Source: Vibrio sp. HDW18 (GTDB lineage Bacteria > Pseudomonadota > Gammaproteobacteria > Enterobacterales > Vibrionaceae). Taken from it: DNA of 64,000 nucleotides. Position numbers and translations under genes: made by a program. How positions within the stretch are numbered: the first letter of the stretch is position 1; each line of letters opens with the position of its first letter. Below, one piece after another: positions 9,280-18,510 of this stretch. The DNA is taken from contig NZ_CP049913.1 of NCBI RefSeq assembly GCF_011306175.1, positions 2,356,001 through 2,420,000 of the forward strand. Reading direction: 5' to 3'. Below the pieces are notes generated by a model. That model saw only the letters and a program-made list of their open reading frames with translations, ran no database searches and had not been told where the DNA came from.

Positions 9280-11565
9280 ATGACCATGACACACATTCTT
9301 GGCTATCCGCGAATTGGCACACACCGTGAACTGAAATTTGCACTGGAGCAGTACTGGCGTGGCGAGATTGATCAGGCCACATTGCAGCAAGTGGGTAGCG
9401 ACATTCGTCAACAAAACTGGGCGGTGCAACAAGAGGCCGGACTGGATTTTGTGAGCGTCGGTGATTTTGCTTGGTATGACCATGTGTTAACCACCAGCTT
9501 ACTGCTCGGCCATGTACCTAAGCGTCACCGCCACGGTTTCCCCGATTTAGACACTCTGTTTCGGATCGGGCGTGGCCAATCACATCACGCTTGTGGCTGT
9601 AGCGCGAACAGTGCCGCGGCGGATATGACCAAATGGTTTAATACTAACTATCACTATATCGTGCCGGAATTCAGCGCCGAGGACACATTTAACCTCAGTT
9701 GGCCACAGCTGTTTGAAGAGATCAATCAAGCTCAGCAAGCTGGGCATCAGGTAAAGCCCGTGCTGCTTGGCCCGATCAGTTATCTGTATTTGGGTAAAGA
9801 AGTCGAAGAGGGATTGGATCGCTTAACCCTGCTACCGCGCCTTTTGAGTGCTTATCAAGCCATTTTGGCTAAATTAGCCAAACAGGGAGTAGAGTGGGTA
9901 CAGATTGATGAGCCGATTTTAGCGCTAGAGTTGGAGCCTCACTGGCAAGAGGCATTTAAATTGGCTTATCAAGTGCTGCGTGGCGAGGTCAAACTGCTGT
10001 TGACCACCTATTTTGATTCGGTATTGGATACGCTCGATAAGATTGTGACTTTGCCGGTGGATGGTTTACATGTCGATGTTTCGGCAGCACCAGATCAACT
10101 CGATCAGATTGTTCAGCGTTTGCCAGCGCATTGGGTACTTTCCGCCGGGGTGATCAATGGGCGTAATGTATGGCGAGCCGATCTCAGCGCGCTTCTTGCG
10201 CGGTTGCAGCCAGTACAAGCGCAACTGGGTGAGCGGTTGTGGATCGCCAGTTCTTGCTCACTGTTACACAGCCCGGTTGATCTGCACTTGGAAACGCAAT
10301 TGAGCGCAGAAACCCATAGCTGGTTTGCCTTTGCCAAACAAAAAGTCAGCGAAGTTGCGCTGCTTGGGCGTGCGTTGCAAGGCGATGCCTCTGCCATCTT
10401 GGCGTGTGAGACTTATAGTCAGCCGATTGTGGCGCGGCGATCTTCACCAACCGTGCATAAAGCCTCGGTACAAGCTCGGTTGAATACCATCACTGCCGCT
10501 TTGGCAGAGCGCAGTGCGCCGTATGGTCAACGAGCGCATCATCAGGCTCAAGTGTTAGGTTTACCTCTGTTACCAACCACCACCATAGGATCATTTCCGC
10601 AAACAACCCAGATCCGCAGTGAGCGTAGCGCCTATCGGCAAGGTAAATTGAGTGAGGCGCAGTATGAGCAAGCCTTGCAGGGGCATATTGCTGATGCGGT
10701 GCAACGTCAAGAAGCGCTTGGGTTAGATGTGCTGGTACATGGCGAAGCAGAGCGCAATGATATGGTGGAATATTTTGCTGAGCATCTGGCCGGCTTTCAA
10801 ACCACTCAATTTGGTTGGGTGCAGAGTTACGGCTCACGCTGTGTTAAACCCGCGATTGTGGTGGCGGATATTGAGCGTGAACAACCGATCACGGTGCAGT
10901 GGTCGCGTTATGCACAATCACTGACTGCAAAACAGATGAAAGGCATGTTAACTGGGCCGGTCACGATCCTGTGCTGGACTTTCCCACGCGAAGATATTGC
11001 TCGCCAAACCATTGCGCAGCAATTAGCACTGGCGCTGCGTGATGAAGTGAGTGATTTGCAAAATGCGCAGATCAATATTATCCAAATTGATGAGCCGGCG
11101 ATCCGAGAAGGGCTACCGCTGAAAAAACGCGATCATCAGCAGTATCTGGATTGGGCAGTGCAAGCGTTTAAGATTGCCGCAGGCAGTGCGCGTCCAGAAA
11201 CACAAATCCACACCCATATGTGTTATAGCGAGTTCAATCACATCATCGAATCGGTGGCAGCGTTGGATGCGGATGTGATCACCATTGAAACCTCGCGTTC
11301 GAATATGGAGCTGCTTAAAGCGTTTGAAGCGTTTAACTACCCAAATGCGATCGGACCTGGGGTGTATGACATTCACTCGCCCAATATTCCAACCCAAGCG
11401 TGGATTGAGCAGTTACTTGGTAAAGCGGCGCAAAAAATTCCCGTCGAGCGGTTGTGGGTTAACCCTGATTGCGGCTTGAAAACGCGCAGTTGGCCAGAAG
11501 TTGAGGCGGCACTGAGCAATATGGTTAATGCTGCACAAGCGCTGCGTGAGCAATGGGTCGCTTAA
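9280..11565 (+). CDS. metE: Cobalamin-independent methionine synthase MetE
   Basis: MetE transfers the methyl group of 5-methyltetrahydropteroyltri-L-glutamate to homocysteine to make methionine in the cytoplasm. The 761-residue length is normal for the family. The N-terminal folate/substrate domain begins [14 protein letters not shown]. The catalytic zinc ligands are visible in the C-terminal barrel as His646 and Cys648 (THMCYSEF) and Cys731 ([10 protein letters not shown]). The ATG at 9280 follows GAAGGAT; a second in-frame ATG two codons later is possible. It is divergent from metR and is expected to be activated by MetR and repressed by MetJ, with a long leader carrying tandem repeats. 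Confidence 0.97.
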   Translation: MTMTHILGYPRIGTHRELKFALEQYWRGEIDQATLQQVGSDIRQQNWAVQQEAGLDFVSVGDFAWYDHVLTTSLLLGHVPKRHRHGFPDLDTLFRIGRGQSHHACGCSANSAAADMTKWFNTNYHYIVPEFSAEDTFNLSWPQLFEEINQAQQAGHQVKPVLLGPISYLYLGKEVEEGLDRLTLLPRLLSAYQAILAKLAKQGVEWVQIDEPILALELEPHWQEAFKLAYQVLRGEVKLLLTTYFDSVLDTLDKIVTLPVDGLHVDVSAAPDQLDQIVQRLPAHWVLSAGVINGRNVWRADLSALLARLQPVQAQLGERLWIASSCSLLHSPVDLHLETQLSAETHSWFAFAKQKVSEVALLGRALQGDASAILACETYSQPIVARRSSPTVHKASVQARLNTITAALAERSAPYGQRAHHQAQVLGLPLLPTTTIGSFPQTTQIRSERSAYRQGKLSEAQYEQALQGHIADAVQRQEALGLDVLVHGEAERNDMVEYFAEHLAGFQTTQFGWVQSYGSRCVKPAIVVADIEREQPITVQWSRYAQSLTAKQMKGMLTGPVTILCWTFPREDIARQTIAQQLALALRDEVSDLQNAQINIIQIDEPAIREGLPLKKRDHQQYLDWAVQAFKIAAGSARPETQIHTHMCYSEFNHIIESVAALDADVITIETSRSNMELLKAFEAFNYPNAIGPGVYDIHSPNIPTQAWIEQLLGKAAQKIPVERLWVNPDCGLKTRSWPEVEAALSNMVNAAQALREQWVA

Positions 11566-11588
11566 CGCTCGTGTCCAGACCAATCAAT

Positions 11589-11609
11589 AAGGCCTCGTAC
11601 AGAGGCCTT
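11589..11609 (+). terminator. Stem-loop after metE (terminator candidate)
   Basis: A perfect 8-bp stem AAGGCCTC/GAGGCCTT with a GTACA loop lies 23 bp after the metE stop. No T run follows on the plus strand; on the minus strand TTATTGATT follows. It may serve both metE and the convergent aspS. Confidence 0.5.
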
Positions 11610-11669
11610 GATGCAAAGGATAATCGAGTTGTTGCGGTCAACGAACCAGTGATGACTTAATGCTGGCGG

Positions 11670-12068
11670 TTAGCGCTTAGCACAGAATTCTTTCGTCACC
11701 CACTGATCGGCCATCAACTGACCACGAGAGTTGCGCATTTGAATGCGATAACTAAGACCGACATCGAGGTTGGAACGAGTGTCGTTATTGGTACAGAAGC
11801 GATTGAGTGCGTGGTTTAACACTTGCTCGGTCGGTTTAGCATCGATCGCGTCATCATTATAGACCATGACCAATTCAATGCTGGTGCCTTTAGCGGTTGC
11901 GCGCAGAATATTTAGCGGGCCAGCTTCCAGCGGCAGCTTAGTTGCGAGTAAACTCGCGCGATTGCCCGCCAGTAGTTCAAGGTTACGTTGCTTATCGGCC
12001 GCGCCAGAGCTGCAACCTGCGAGGATCAGCGTCGATGCTAGCACGCTGCACAGAACAATTTTTTTCAT
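11670..12068 (-). CDS. aspS: AspS-type lipoprotein, pilotin of the type II secretion system
   Basis: This is a 132-residue lipoprotein with a clear signal peptide and lipobox (ILAGC, lipidated Cys19). The mature part is short, with two cysteines (in RFCTNN and KEFCAKR) that probably form a disulfide. Size, lipobox, Cys pair and position next to metE agree with V. cholerae AspS, described as the pilotin that places the GspD secretin in the outer membrane. The assignment rests on remembered synteny (AspS beside metE) as well as sequence features, not on a search. It starts 2 bp after the yciI stop and is probably co-transcribed with yciI. No other secretion gene is in the window, as expected for this unlinked pilotin. 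Confidence 0.75.
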   Translation of the reverse strand: MKKIVLCSVLASTLILAGCSSGAADKQRNLELLAGNRASLLATKLPLEAGPLNILRATAKGTSIELVMVYNDDAIDAKPTEQVLNHALNRFCTNNDTRSNLDVGLSYRIQMRNSRGQLMADQWVTKEFCAKR

Positions 12069-12069
12069 A

Positions 12070-12366
12070 TCAGAATACTTTTTTGAAAGGTTTCACCGTC
12101 ACGTGGGCGTAAACGCCCGCAGTAACATAAGGGTCGGCATCCGCCCAAGCTTGCGCTGCGGCTAATGACGCAAATTCTGCAATCACGGTCGAGCCAGTAA
12201 AACCCGCTTGACCAGGATCTTGGGCATCAATGGCGGGCATCGGACCTGCGGTGAGTAGGCGACCTTCGTCTTGCAACTGTTGTAAACGCGCCAGATGTTG
12301 TGGGCGCACACTAAGGCGTTTTGCTAATGAATGCTCGACATCCTGTGCAAAAATCACATACCACAT
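12070..12366 (-). CDS. yciI: YciI family protein
   Basis: A 98-residue YciI-like protein ([52 protein letters not shown]). The fold is a small dimeric ferredoxin-like alpha/beta barrel. The conserved His in the HLARL segment and Asp in the ADPY segment form the putative active site; the reaction is not known. It lies in a minus-strand series yciB-yciA-yciI-aspS that partly mirrors the E. coli yciABC/yciI neighbourhood. Confidence 0.9.
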   Translation of the reverse strand: MWYVIFAQDVEHSLAKRLSVRPQHLARLQQLQDEGRLLTAGPMPAIDAQDPGQAGFTGSTVIAEFASLAAAQAWADADPYVTAGVYAHVTVKPFKKVF

Positions 12367-12458
12367 AATTCGTTATTCCTTATCGATAAGCCAAACGCAA
12401 AATCACAATTTTACGCAACTGCTTTGCTAAACACAGCCGGTTAACACGATTTCTGTGA

Positions 12459-12872
12459 TCAGCCATGAAGGCTTATTGCTCTGGGACGGCCATTCACATC
12501 GATCGCCACGTAGTTGAAGGTTGCTTCACAAACTTGGAAACGTTCACCAATACCATCTTCTTTAACTGGTTTTACCCAAACTTCAAGATTAATGGTCATC
12601 GAGGTGCGGCCAATTTTGATGCAGTCACCGTAGCAACATACCACATCACCCACGGTGACCGGTTTTTTAAATGTGATACTGGAGACCGAAACCGTCACAA
12701 TCCGGCCACAGGAGATCTCTTTGGCCAAAATGCCTCCAGCCAAATCGAGCTGAGACATGATCCAACCGCCGAAAATGTCACCGTTGGCGTTGGTGTCGGC
12801 TGGCATGGCGAGAGTGCGCAGCAAAAGCTGGCCTTTGGGGGTGTTCACACTTTGATCCATTTGGTTATCCAT
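12459..12872 (-). CDS. yciA: Acyl-CoA thioesterase YciA
   Basis: YciA hydrolyses acyl-CoA thioesters with broad chain-length range. The 137-residue hot-dog-fold protein has the diagnostic active-site region DTNANGDIFGGWIMSQLDLAGG (residues ~26-47, catalytic Asp in NANGDIFGG) and VSSITFKKPVTVGD. The start at 12872 gives the family N-terminus; an alternative ATG four codons in has a similar context. It lies downstream of yciB and upstream of yciI on the same strand. Confidence 0.93.
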   Translation of the reverse strand: MDNQMDQSVNTPKGQLLLRTLAMPADTNANGDIFGGWIMSQLDLAGGILAKEISCGRIVTVSVSSITFKKPVTVGDVVCCYGDCIKIGRTSMTINLEVWVKPVKEDGIGERFQVCEATFNYVAIDVNGRPRAISLHG

Positions 12873-12997
12873 TGCAAATCAAACAACGACCGAATTCGGT
12901 CGCTGTGGGTGAGAGGGGATTATAACCATAATTTGTAGGCGGAAGCACCCCTTAGCACCATTTGTAATAAACCATTTAACTTCTCTATGCCGTGTGT

Positions 12998-13534
12998 TTA
13001 TTGCTCAGGCTGCTGGGCCAGCTGTTTATAAATATAACCACCGGTGAGCAGAGTAAACAGCAGAGTGGCGATCAGTAAGCCAAACACTTTGAAATTGACC
13101 CATACATCCAACGGGAGTTGGTAAGCGATGTATAAATTAAGAGCGGCGCACAGACTGAAAAAGCTCACCCACGCCCAATTAATGGTGGCCCATGCACGGT
13201 CTGGTAAGCGAAGCTCTTGGCCAAGCATGGTTTTGATGGCTGATTTGCCGATCAGATGGCTGATGGTTAAACCGAAGGCAAATACGACATAAACAATGGT
13301 GACTTTCCATTTGATAAAGTTGTCATCGTGCAGCGCTAAGGTCATGCCACCAAATAGAGCGACCATGACACCGGTGATCAACTGGATTTTTTCAACTTTC
13401 TTATAAATTGCATAGGTGATCAGCAGTTGCAGTGCGCTGGCGATGATCAAAGCTGCCGTGGCTGTATAAATATCGTAGAGTTTATACAAGGCAAAGAAGA
13501 TGATCAGCGGGATAAAATCAAGCAGTTGTTTCAT
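12998..13534 (-). CDS. yciB: Inner membrane septation protein YciB
   Basis: YciB (also called IspA, intracellular septation protein A) is an inner membrane protein affecting envelope integrity and septation. The 178-residue length and the start [21 protein letters not shown] are typical. Five or six hydrophobic helices are visible (about 4-20, 22-42, 49-67, 76-95, 118-140, 149-170). It heads the minus-strand group that continues with yciA, yciI and aspS. Confidence 0.93.
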   Translation of the reverse strand: MKQLLDFIPLIIFFALYKLYDIYTATAALIIASALQLLITYAIYKKVEKIQLITGVMVALFGGMTLALHDDNFIKWKVTIVYVVFAFGLTISHLIGKSAIKTMLGQELRLPDRAWATINWAWVSFFSLCAALNLYIAYQLPLDVWVNFKVFGLLIATLLFTLLTGGYIYKQLAQQPEQ

Positions 13535-13683
13535 GAAGCTAGCGTCCAGTTAGGTGAGAAAGCACAGTCTAACCAAAGTTTAGCCTCAGCAAAATAGGCG
13601 TGTGATGCTACTTTTTGGTCAACATGGTTGACGGCTATTGGTTACTGAGATGTCAGCCATTCAAGCGGTACGGTCAAGTTTGA

Positions 13684-14325
13684 TTATTCAGCGTTGATTT
13701 TAAATGGCAACAGGGCTTGATAGGCTTGCATGACTTGGGGCGAAATTGGCTGCTCGATTTGAAAGCCTAAGGCCGGATAGTCACGGATCCGCTCAAAGTC
13801 CTCTAACATGGTACTTAACACCACATCACTGGTCAGTTCGTGGGTTAAATAGTCAAAAAAGCTTGCCGCGCTTGAGCTGACCTGCACACTATCAACCGGG
13901 TCAGGCCATTGCTGCATAAAAGTGGCATAAGCACGTCTTTCCATATATGGCTTGTGGAGCAATAAAATTCGTTTGGCGGGCTGTGATCGTTCGACTAATA
14001 ATTGATGGCTAAAACGGATATTTTCACCACTATTCGTGGATTGGGTTTCCAGCAATATAGCATGCGCTGGTACGCCAGCATCTTTGGCTATCGCGGCAAA
14101 GAGTTGCGCTTCTGGTTCGGAGAATACTCCTTGAGTAAAGCGGCCATAGCCACCGGAAAATAGCAGACATGGTGCCAGGCCTTGGTGATAGAGCTTGGCG
14201 GCATGTTCGGCGACGCGCAGGTCATTACTGCCCAGCACAACGATCACATCGGCAGGCTCAATCGGTTGATGCAGCTGCAAATAGTGCCATAGGATTTCAA
14301 TCTGCTGATACAGTGGTTTACGCAT
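13684..14325 (-). CDS. YdcF family protein (DUF218)
   Basis: A DUF218/YdcF-like protein, an alpha/beta fold with reported SAM binding in E. coli YdcF but no known reaction. Conserved segments are DVIVVLGSNDLRVAEHAA, LLFSGGYGR, ESQ-type LLETQSTNSGENIRFSHQ and LLLHKPYMERRAYATF. The frame is open 99 bp further upstream (to 14424). I chose the ATG at 14325 because GGAGG lies 12 nt before it and because the extra segment would run into the stem-loop at 14414-14436. The resulting 213 residues start at MRKPLYQQIEILWHYL, which matches the family better. Confidence 0.83.
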   Translation of the reverse strand: MRKPLYQQIEILWHYLQLHQPIEPADVIVVLGSNDLRVAEHAAKLYHQGLAPCLLFSGGYGRFTQGVFSEPEAQLFAAIAKDAGVPAHAILLETQSTNSGENIRFSHQLLVERSQPAKRILLLHKPYMERRAYATFMQQWPDPVDSVQVSSSAASFFDYLTHELTSDVVLSTMLEDFERIRDYPALGFQIEQPISPQVMQAYQALLPFKINAE

Positions 14326-14413
14326 GACGACTTCTATCCTCCAAGCTGGGCAATCAGTGCTAATCGACGCTAGTGGATAGTCGATTATCTCATCAACCAG
14401 ATGCAACAAACAC

Positions 14414-14436
14414 AATGAGCGCATTAAGCGCTCATT
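14414..14436 (-). terminator. Intrinsic terminator after the TIGR02647 gene
   Basis: A perfect 9-bp inverted repeat AATGAGCGC/GCGCTCATT with an ATTAA loop. Read on the minus strand it is followed by GTGTTTGTTG. It sits 21 bp beyond the stop of the gene at 14458. Confidence 0.7.
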
Positions 14437-14457
14437 AATAAACGGATTCGCGAGAGA

Positions 14458-14691
14458 CTAAGCGTTTAATACGCGTAGGACTCGTTCAGCGTATTGGGCC
14501 ATTTCGATCCCTTCGTCAGTTAGATAGCCACCATCGATTTGAGTGCATAACCCTTTGTTATACAAACGTACGACTGCGGTTTGCATCGCGTCAGAAGCAT
14601 CGTTGCGGACTTTTATCCCTGTGGCAGCACTACTTAAATCAAATTGCAGCAGTAAATTAAGCTCATCGATATGCAGGGGAGTAAATTTCAT
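14458..14691 (-). CDS. TIGR02647 family small protein
   Basis: A 77-residue conserved gammaproteobacterial protein (MKFTPLHIDELNLLLQFDL, GIKVRNDA, YNKGLCTQIDGGYLTDEG), matching my memory of family TIGR02647, annotated as DNA-binding but without a firm role. The longer open frame upstream (to 14841) is not supported: an AAAGGT Shine-Dalgarno lies 8 nt before the ATG at 14691 and the family begins there. It is divergent from focA. Confidence 0.8.
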   Translation of the reverse strand: MKFTPLHIDELNLLLQFDLSSAATGIKVRNDASDAMQTAVVRLYNKGLCTQIDGGYLTDEGIEMAQYAERVLRVLNA

Positions 14692-14974
14692 AAGCGTTAC
14701 CTTTTTTAGCGGTGATTGGCGCAACAATAGGTTGCCTAACGATAAGGTGCAACATCGAGTAAATAGAACTGTTAGCTTAAGCCGATTTGGTGCTTTTTTC
14801 GGCACTTTTCCTTGGCTGAGAGAGCGAGGTTGGATGGTCACCGAACAGGCTGGAATTGCAGAAAATTAAACCAAGCAAGATTTTGATTGAACATCGTAAA
14901 TAGCCCTTGAATTAAAAAGGAAATAGAGCGATTATCCCGACCCTCTTTTGTTTGTGTTAAATTATCATCGTCCC

Positions 14975-15817
14975 ATGAACCATAGCCAATTCGATTCTTT
15001 TCTGCCTCCGCAAATGGCCGAGCGTGCTGCCAATATCGGTGTCGAGAAAGCCAAAAAACCTGCGTATAAATCTTTTCTACTAGCCATTGCTGCTGGTATC
15101 CATATCGGGATTGCATTCGTGTTTTACACCTTGGTCACAACCGGTGGATACGATATGCCTTACGGTGTCACCAAATTACTCGGTGGGCTTGCTTTTAGCC
15201 TAGGGCTAATTTTGGTGGTGGTGACCGGCGGTGAACTGTTCACCAGTTCAGTGCTGATTTTAGTGGCCAAAGCGAGTGGTAAAATCTCGTGGAAGCAACT
15301 GGCCCGTAACTGGACAGTCGTCTATTTAGGTAATCTGTGTGGTGCGGTGATCTTAGTCATGATCATGCTCGCGACTCGTCAGTTTATGGAAGCGGGTGGT
15401 CAAGTTGGTTTGAATACCATGGCGATTGCCCAGCACAAATTGCATCACACATTTTTACAAGCTTTTGCATTGGGCCTGATGTGTAACATTTTGGTCTGTT
15501 TAGCGGTGTGGATGACGTTTGGTGCGCGTTCGCTGACCGATAAAGTCATGGTGATGATCCTGCCGGTGGCGATGTTTGTATCGTCAGGTTTTGAACACTG
15601 TATCGCTAACATGTTTCAAGTGCCGATGGCGATTGGCATTAAATACTTAGCGCCTGAAAGCTTTTGGGCGATGACGGGTGCCAATATTGCTAATTATGCA
15701 GATTTGAATTTTGTTGATTTCATTATTAACAACTTGGTGCCTGTGACACTTGGCAACATTGTGGGTGGTGGCGTGTTTGTTGGTTTGTGGTACTGGCTGA
15801 TTTATCTGAAAGATTGA
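14975..15817 (+). CDS. focA: Formate channel FocA
   Basis: FocA is a pentameric inner membrane channel that exports or imports formate during fermentation. From the ATG at 14975 the protein has exactly 280 residues, as in the crystallised V. cholerae FocA. The gating residues are in the expected places: Thr90 in GGELFT and His208 in SSGFEHC. Six membrane helices are visible. The frame extends nine codons upstream, but MNHSQFDSFL is the family start; the ribosome binding site is weak. Unlike in E. coli, pflB is not adjacent. The gene ends in a strong terminator and forms its own unit. Confidence 0.93.
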   Translation: MNHSQFDSFLPPQMAERAANIGVEKAKKPAYKSFLLAIAAGIHIGIAFVFYTLVTTGGYDMPYGVTKLLGGLAFSLGLILVVVTGGELFTSSVLILVAKASGKISWKQLARNWTVVYLGNLCGAVILVMIMLATRQFMEAGGQVGLNTMAIAQHKLHHTFLQAFALGLMCNILVCLAVWMTFGARSLTDKVMVMILPVAMFVSSGFEHCIANMFQVPMAIGIKYLAPESFWAMTGANIANYADLNFVDFIINNLVPVTLGNIVGGGVFVGLWYWLIYLKD

Positions 15818-15846
15818 TCGATGGTATAAACTGACTTTAGGCACCC

Positions 15847-15877
15847 AAATCCCTGAGCTTGGCTTGGGGATTTTTTT
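15847..15877 (+). terminator. Intrinsic terminator after focA
   Basis: AAATCCCTGAGC pairs with GCTTGGGGATTT (12 bp with two wobbles, TTG loop) and runs into seven T residues. Confidence 0.88.
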
Positions 15878-15916
15878 AAGCCGATTTTGCGAATCGTGCT
15901 AGCGGAACGGTTTCGC

Positions 15917-15941
15917 GTTATCCACATTTTCTGTGGATAAC
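15917..15941. promoter_or_regulatory. Inverted pair of perfect DnaA boxes
   Basis: TTATCCACA (15918-15926) and its reverse complement TGTGGATAA (15932-15940) form a perfect 10-bp-arm palindrome, GTTATCCACA/TGTGGATAAC, around TTTTC. TTATCCACA is the strong DnaA-box consensus. The site lies between focA and ppaC, ~240 bp before the ppaC start. As RNA it would also be a stable hairpin without a T run. DnaA binding is inferred from motif identity only. Confidence 0.6.
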
Positions 15942-15993
15942 TTGGGGTAAACGCCGTGAGTAACCTGAATCAACAAAATTATCTTAAAAATCT

Positions 15994-16010
15994 TGCACAT
16001 TAGTTGTGCA
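15994..16010. promoter_or_regulatory. Operator-like palindrome upstream of ppaC
   Basis: A perfect inverted repeat TGCACA-TTAGT-TGTGCA, 170 bp before ppaC. It resembles a dimeric regulator site; no regulator is identified. Confidence 0.35.
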
Positions 16011-16178
16011 GATGCATGTTGCTAGGGCGCTAGCTCGTCAAGCTTGTGATAAAATCCTCCCACGAACTCCCTCGATTGACGCCTGATAAATCTAACGAGA
16101 TCTGGCGGTGGTTAACTCTGTTGTAGCATCAACCGGTAAGGCTATGCGCAACGGCAAAAAGAAAAAGTAGGTAATAAC

Positions 16179-17084
16179 ATGATTTTAGTTGTAGGTCATA
16201 AGAATCCAGATAGTGACAGCATTTGCAGCGCATTAGTCGCCGCAGAACTGTTGAAAGCCCGCGGTTTGGCGGCTAAAGCGGTACGCCAAGGTGAGATTAA
16301 CCGTGAAACTCAGCACATTTTAAATGTGGCTGGCGTTGAACAGCCTGAGCTGTGCACTAGAGTGGCCGGTCAGCAGGTATGGCTGGTGGATTACAGCGAT
16401 TTGGCGCAAGCTCCTGACGATCTTAACCAAGCTGAGATCTTGGGTATTGTTGATCACCATCGTTTGGGTGATGTGATGACCGTCAATCCGCTGGAAGCGT
16501 GGATTTGGCCGGTAGGTTGTACCTGCACTATCTTGTTCAACTTATTCAAGATGGAAAACACGCCGATCACCCGTCCATTGGCACTGCTGATGATGTCAGC
16601 GATTTTGTCTGATACCGTAGGTTTTGCTTCTCCGACTTGTACGCAAAAAGATCAAGATGCGGTTGCTGAATTGGCAGTCTTGGCGGGTGTGACGGATCTG
16701 GATAGCTTTATCAAAGCGCTGCTGATCGCCAAAACCGATATTGATGGTTTAAGCGCGGCACAACTGATTGAAAAAGATCTCAAAGCTTACCCATTCAATG
16801 GCCGCGATTTGGTGGTGGGCCAAATTGAGCTGGCAACCTTAGAGCAAGTGGCGGATATGATTGATGCGCTAGAAGCGGATCTGCAACGCCGTTGTGAGCA
16901 AGAGTCACTGGCGTTAGCCGCATTGATGCTGACCGATATCACCACTGCGCAAACTCGTTTGCTGTTTAAAGGTGAGTGGGCTGAAAAGCTGACTAAACAC
17001 CAACAAGATGGCGTGCTGATGATGGAAAACACCCTCAGCCGTAAAAAACAAGGTTGGCCTTGGCTGCAAACAGAGCTGGCGTGA
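16179..17084 (+). CDS. ppaC: Manganese-dependent inorganic pyrophosphatase (DHH family)
   Basis: Family II pyrophosphatase that hydrolyses PPi to two phosphates in the cytoplasm with Mn2+. The 301-residue protein shows the metal-binding motifs GHKNPDSDS (residues 6-14), the DHH signature in GIVDHHRLGD (near residue 89) and a C-terminal DHHA2 domain. The ATG at 16179 follows AAGTAGGTAATAAC. It is a single gene between focA and a DUF2750 gene and has a strong terminator of its own. The ~350 bp upstream hold the DnaA-box palindrome and a second palindrome. Confidence 0.95.
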   Translation: MILVVGHKNPDSDSICSALVAAELLKARGLAAKAVRQGEINRETQHILNVAGVEQPELCTRVAGQQVWLVDYSDLAQAPDDLNQAEILGIVDHHRLGDVMTVNPLEAWIWPVGCTCTILFNLFKMENTPITRPLALLMMSAILSDTVGFASPTCTQKDQDAVAELAVLAGVTDLDSFIKALLIAKTDIDGLSAAQLIEKDLKAYPFNGRDLVVGQIELATLEQVADMIDALEADLQRRCEQESLALAALMLTDITTAQTRLLFKGEWAEKLTKHQQDGVLMMENTLSRKKQGWPWLQTELA

Positions 17085-17118
17085 TCTTCGCTTCACGGTT
17101 AACATTTTACTAAAGTCA

Positions 17119-17148
17119 CGCTCACGTCAGTTTGATGTGGGCGTTTTT
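17119..17148 (+). terminator. Intrinsic terminator after ppaC
   Basis: CGCTCACGTC pairs with GATGTGGGCG (10 bp, two G-T wobbles) and is followed by TTTTT. Confidence 0.85.
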
Positions 17149-17224
17149 ATTTCTGGAGGTAGGTTAGGTGTTGGCCTACCATTTTATCGCTCACCAGAGT
17201 GGTTTATTTACATGGGGAAACCAA

Positions 17225-17614
17225 ATGTCTAATCCATTGACCGCAGAGCAGATCGCGCTGATTAATCAATATGATCAAGAGCAGCGCTTTAATTACTGCT
17301 TAACAGAGATTGTTGCTCATCAGCAAGTGTGGATTTTAAAAGATGAGCATGGTTGTGTGATGCTCAATACTGATGAAGAAGATTGTGTTCCTGTATGGCC
17401 ACAGCGCGAGTTTGCTCAAGCTTGGGCAACCGGTGAATGGGCGGAATGTAGCCCAGAAGCGATAGGCCTCAATAAATGGTTCAGCCGCTGGACCCAAGGC
17501 TTAGAGCAAGATGATTTGTCAGTGGTTGTTTTTCCTAATGATGATCAGGAAGGGGTGATTTTATTCCCTGATGAGTTTGATGTTGAGCTAAAAAAACGCG
17601 CTCATCGCCGCTAA
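17225..17614 (+). CDS. DUF2750 domain-containing protein
   Basis: A 129-residue cytoplasmic protein of the DUF2750 family, recognised from VWPQREFAQAWATGEWAE, LNKWFSRWTQGLEQDDL and VVFPNDDQEGVILFPDEF. Function unknown. The ATG at 17225 is chosen over upstream in-frame codons because GGGGAAA precedes it at good spacing and the family begins near MSNPLTAEQ. The protein is acidic overall. It is convergent with the sap operon, with a large hairpin between them. Confidence 0.83.
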   Translation: MSNPLTAEQIALINQYDQEQRFNYCLTEIVAHQQVWILKDEHGCVMLNTDEEDCVPVWPQREFAQAWATGEWAECSPEAIGLNKWFSRWTQGLEQDDLSVVVFPNDDQEGVILFPDEFDVELKKRAHRR

Positions 17615-17627
17615 TGATTAGCAGACT

Positions 17628-17660
17628 TGAGCGATGTGGACAGCCGTGCCGCATCGCTCA
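17628..17660. terminator. Strong hairpin between DUF2750 gene and sapF
   Basis: TGAGCGATGTGG pairs with CCGCATCGCTCA (12 bp, one wobble) around a 9-nt loop, 13 bp after the DUF2750 stop. Neither strand has a T run after it. It is either a weak or Rho-aided terminator for the convergent units, or an RNA 3'-end stabiliser. Confidence 0.5.
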
Positions 17661-17721
17661 TGATTCACGATTAACTTTGAGCAGTTAACGATTTAATCAT
17701 TCACCGCTTAATATTTTCGGC

Positions 17722-18510
17722 TTAATACTTAAACGTTGGCGCTTTGGTAAAGTGGCTTTCAATCATGCGCTGGGTGATCGGATGCTGTGGATCAGCCAAC
17801 ACTTCGTGGGTATTGCCCGATTCAACGACTTCACCTTCATGCATGACGATAATTTTATCGGTAATGTGTTTGATCACGCCAATATGCTGTGACACATAGA
17901 CAAACGACACCCCCATCTCTTCTTGTAGTTCCAAAAACAGATTGAGAATTTGTGAACGCATCGCCATATCTAAACCGTTTAACGCCTCATCAGCAATAAT
18001 GATCGATGGCTGTAAAATCAGCGCACGGGCAAGACAAATCCGCTGTTTTTGCCCGGTGGCGAGCATTTGCGGGTAAAAATAGGCATGCTCCGGCAGCAAA
18101 CCAACTCGTTGCAGGGTCTCTTTTACCCGACGCTGACGTGCTTCAGGCGGCATGTTGGTGTTACGTTTCAGCGGCCCTTCTAAAATTGCGCCAATTTGTA
18201 GCCGTGGATTGAGTGAAGTGTTGGGATCTTGGAAAATCATCCGAATTAACTTACAACGTGTCGCGTAATCTTTATGCTCTAATCGCTCGCCATTCACGCG
18301 GATCTCGCCACCGCTTGGCGCAACCATGCCGGCTAACATTCGGGCTAATGTGGATTTCCCTGAACCATTTTGTCCAATAAAACCAATGGTTTGCCCTGCT
18401 TCTAGTGTAAAGCTAACCGGTTTCACCGCGTGCTGGATCTGTTTACGTAAAAAACCAAAGCGAGTGACAAAGTCTTTATGCAGATCGATGACTTCTAACA
18501 GCGCACTCAT
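17722..18510 (-). CDS. sapF: Peptide ABC transporter ATP-binding protein SapF
   Basis: One of the two ATPases of the SapABCDF importer of the Dpp/Opp class, implicated in handling antimicrobial peptides and in linked potassium uptake. The 262-residue protein has Walker [10 protein letters not shown], the Q-loop [10 protein letters not shown], a degenerate signature ATGQKQR in place of LSGGQ, and Walker B IIIADEAL. The ATG at 18510 overlaps the sapD stop (ATGA). An 11-codon longer frame is rejected since it would extend into sapD. It is the last gene of sapABCDF. Confidence 0.93.
   Translation of the reverse strand: MSALLEVIDLHKDFVTRFGFLRKQIQHAVKPVSFTLEAGQTIGFIGQNGSGKSTLARMLAGMVAPSGGEIRVNGERLEHKDYATRCKLIRMIFQDPNTSLNPRLQIGAILEGPLKRNTNMPPEARQRRVKETLQRVGLLPEHAYFYPQMLATGQKQRICLARALILQPSIIIADEALNGLDMAMRSQILNLFLELQEEMGVSFVYVSQHIGVIKHITDKIIVMHEGEVVESGNTHEVLADPQHPITQRMIESHFTKAPTFKY

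Noticed and set aside
12465-12938. Plus-strand ORF of 157 codons opposite yciA
   Set aside because: Fully antisense to a conserved thioesterase gene; no family features.
14326-14424. Longer YdcF-like protein
   Set aside because: The extension would begin inside the terminator hairpin of the neighbouring gene, and GGAGG supports the ATG at 14325.
14692-14841. Longer TIGR02647 protein with 50 extra residues
   Set aside because: A good ribosome binding site and the family start are at 14691; the extension is basic and unconserved in type.
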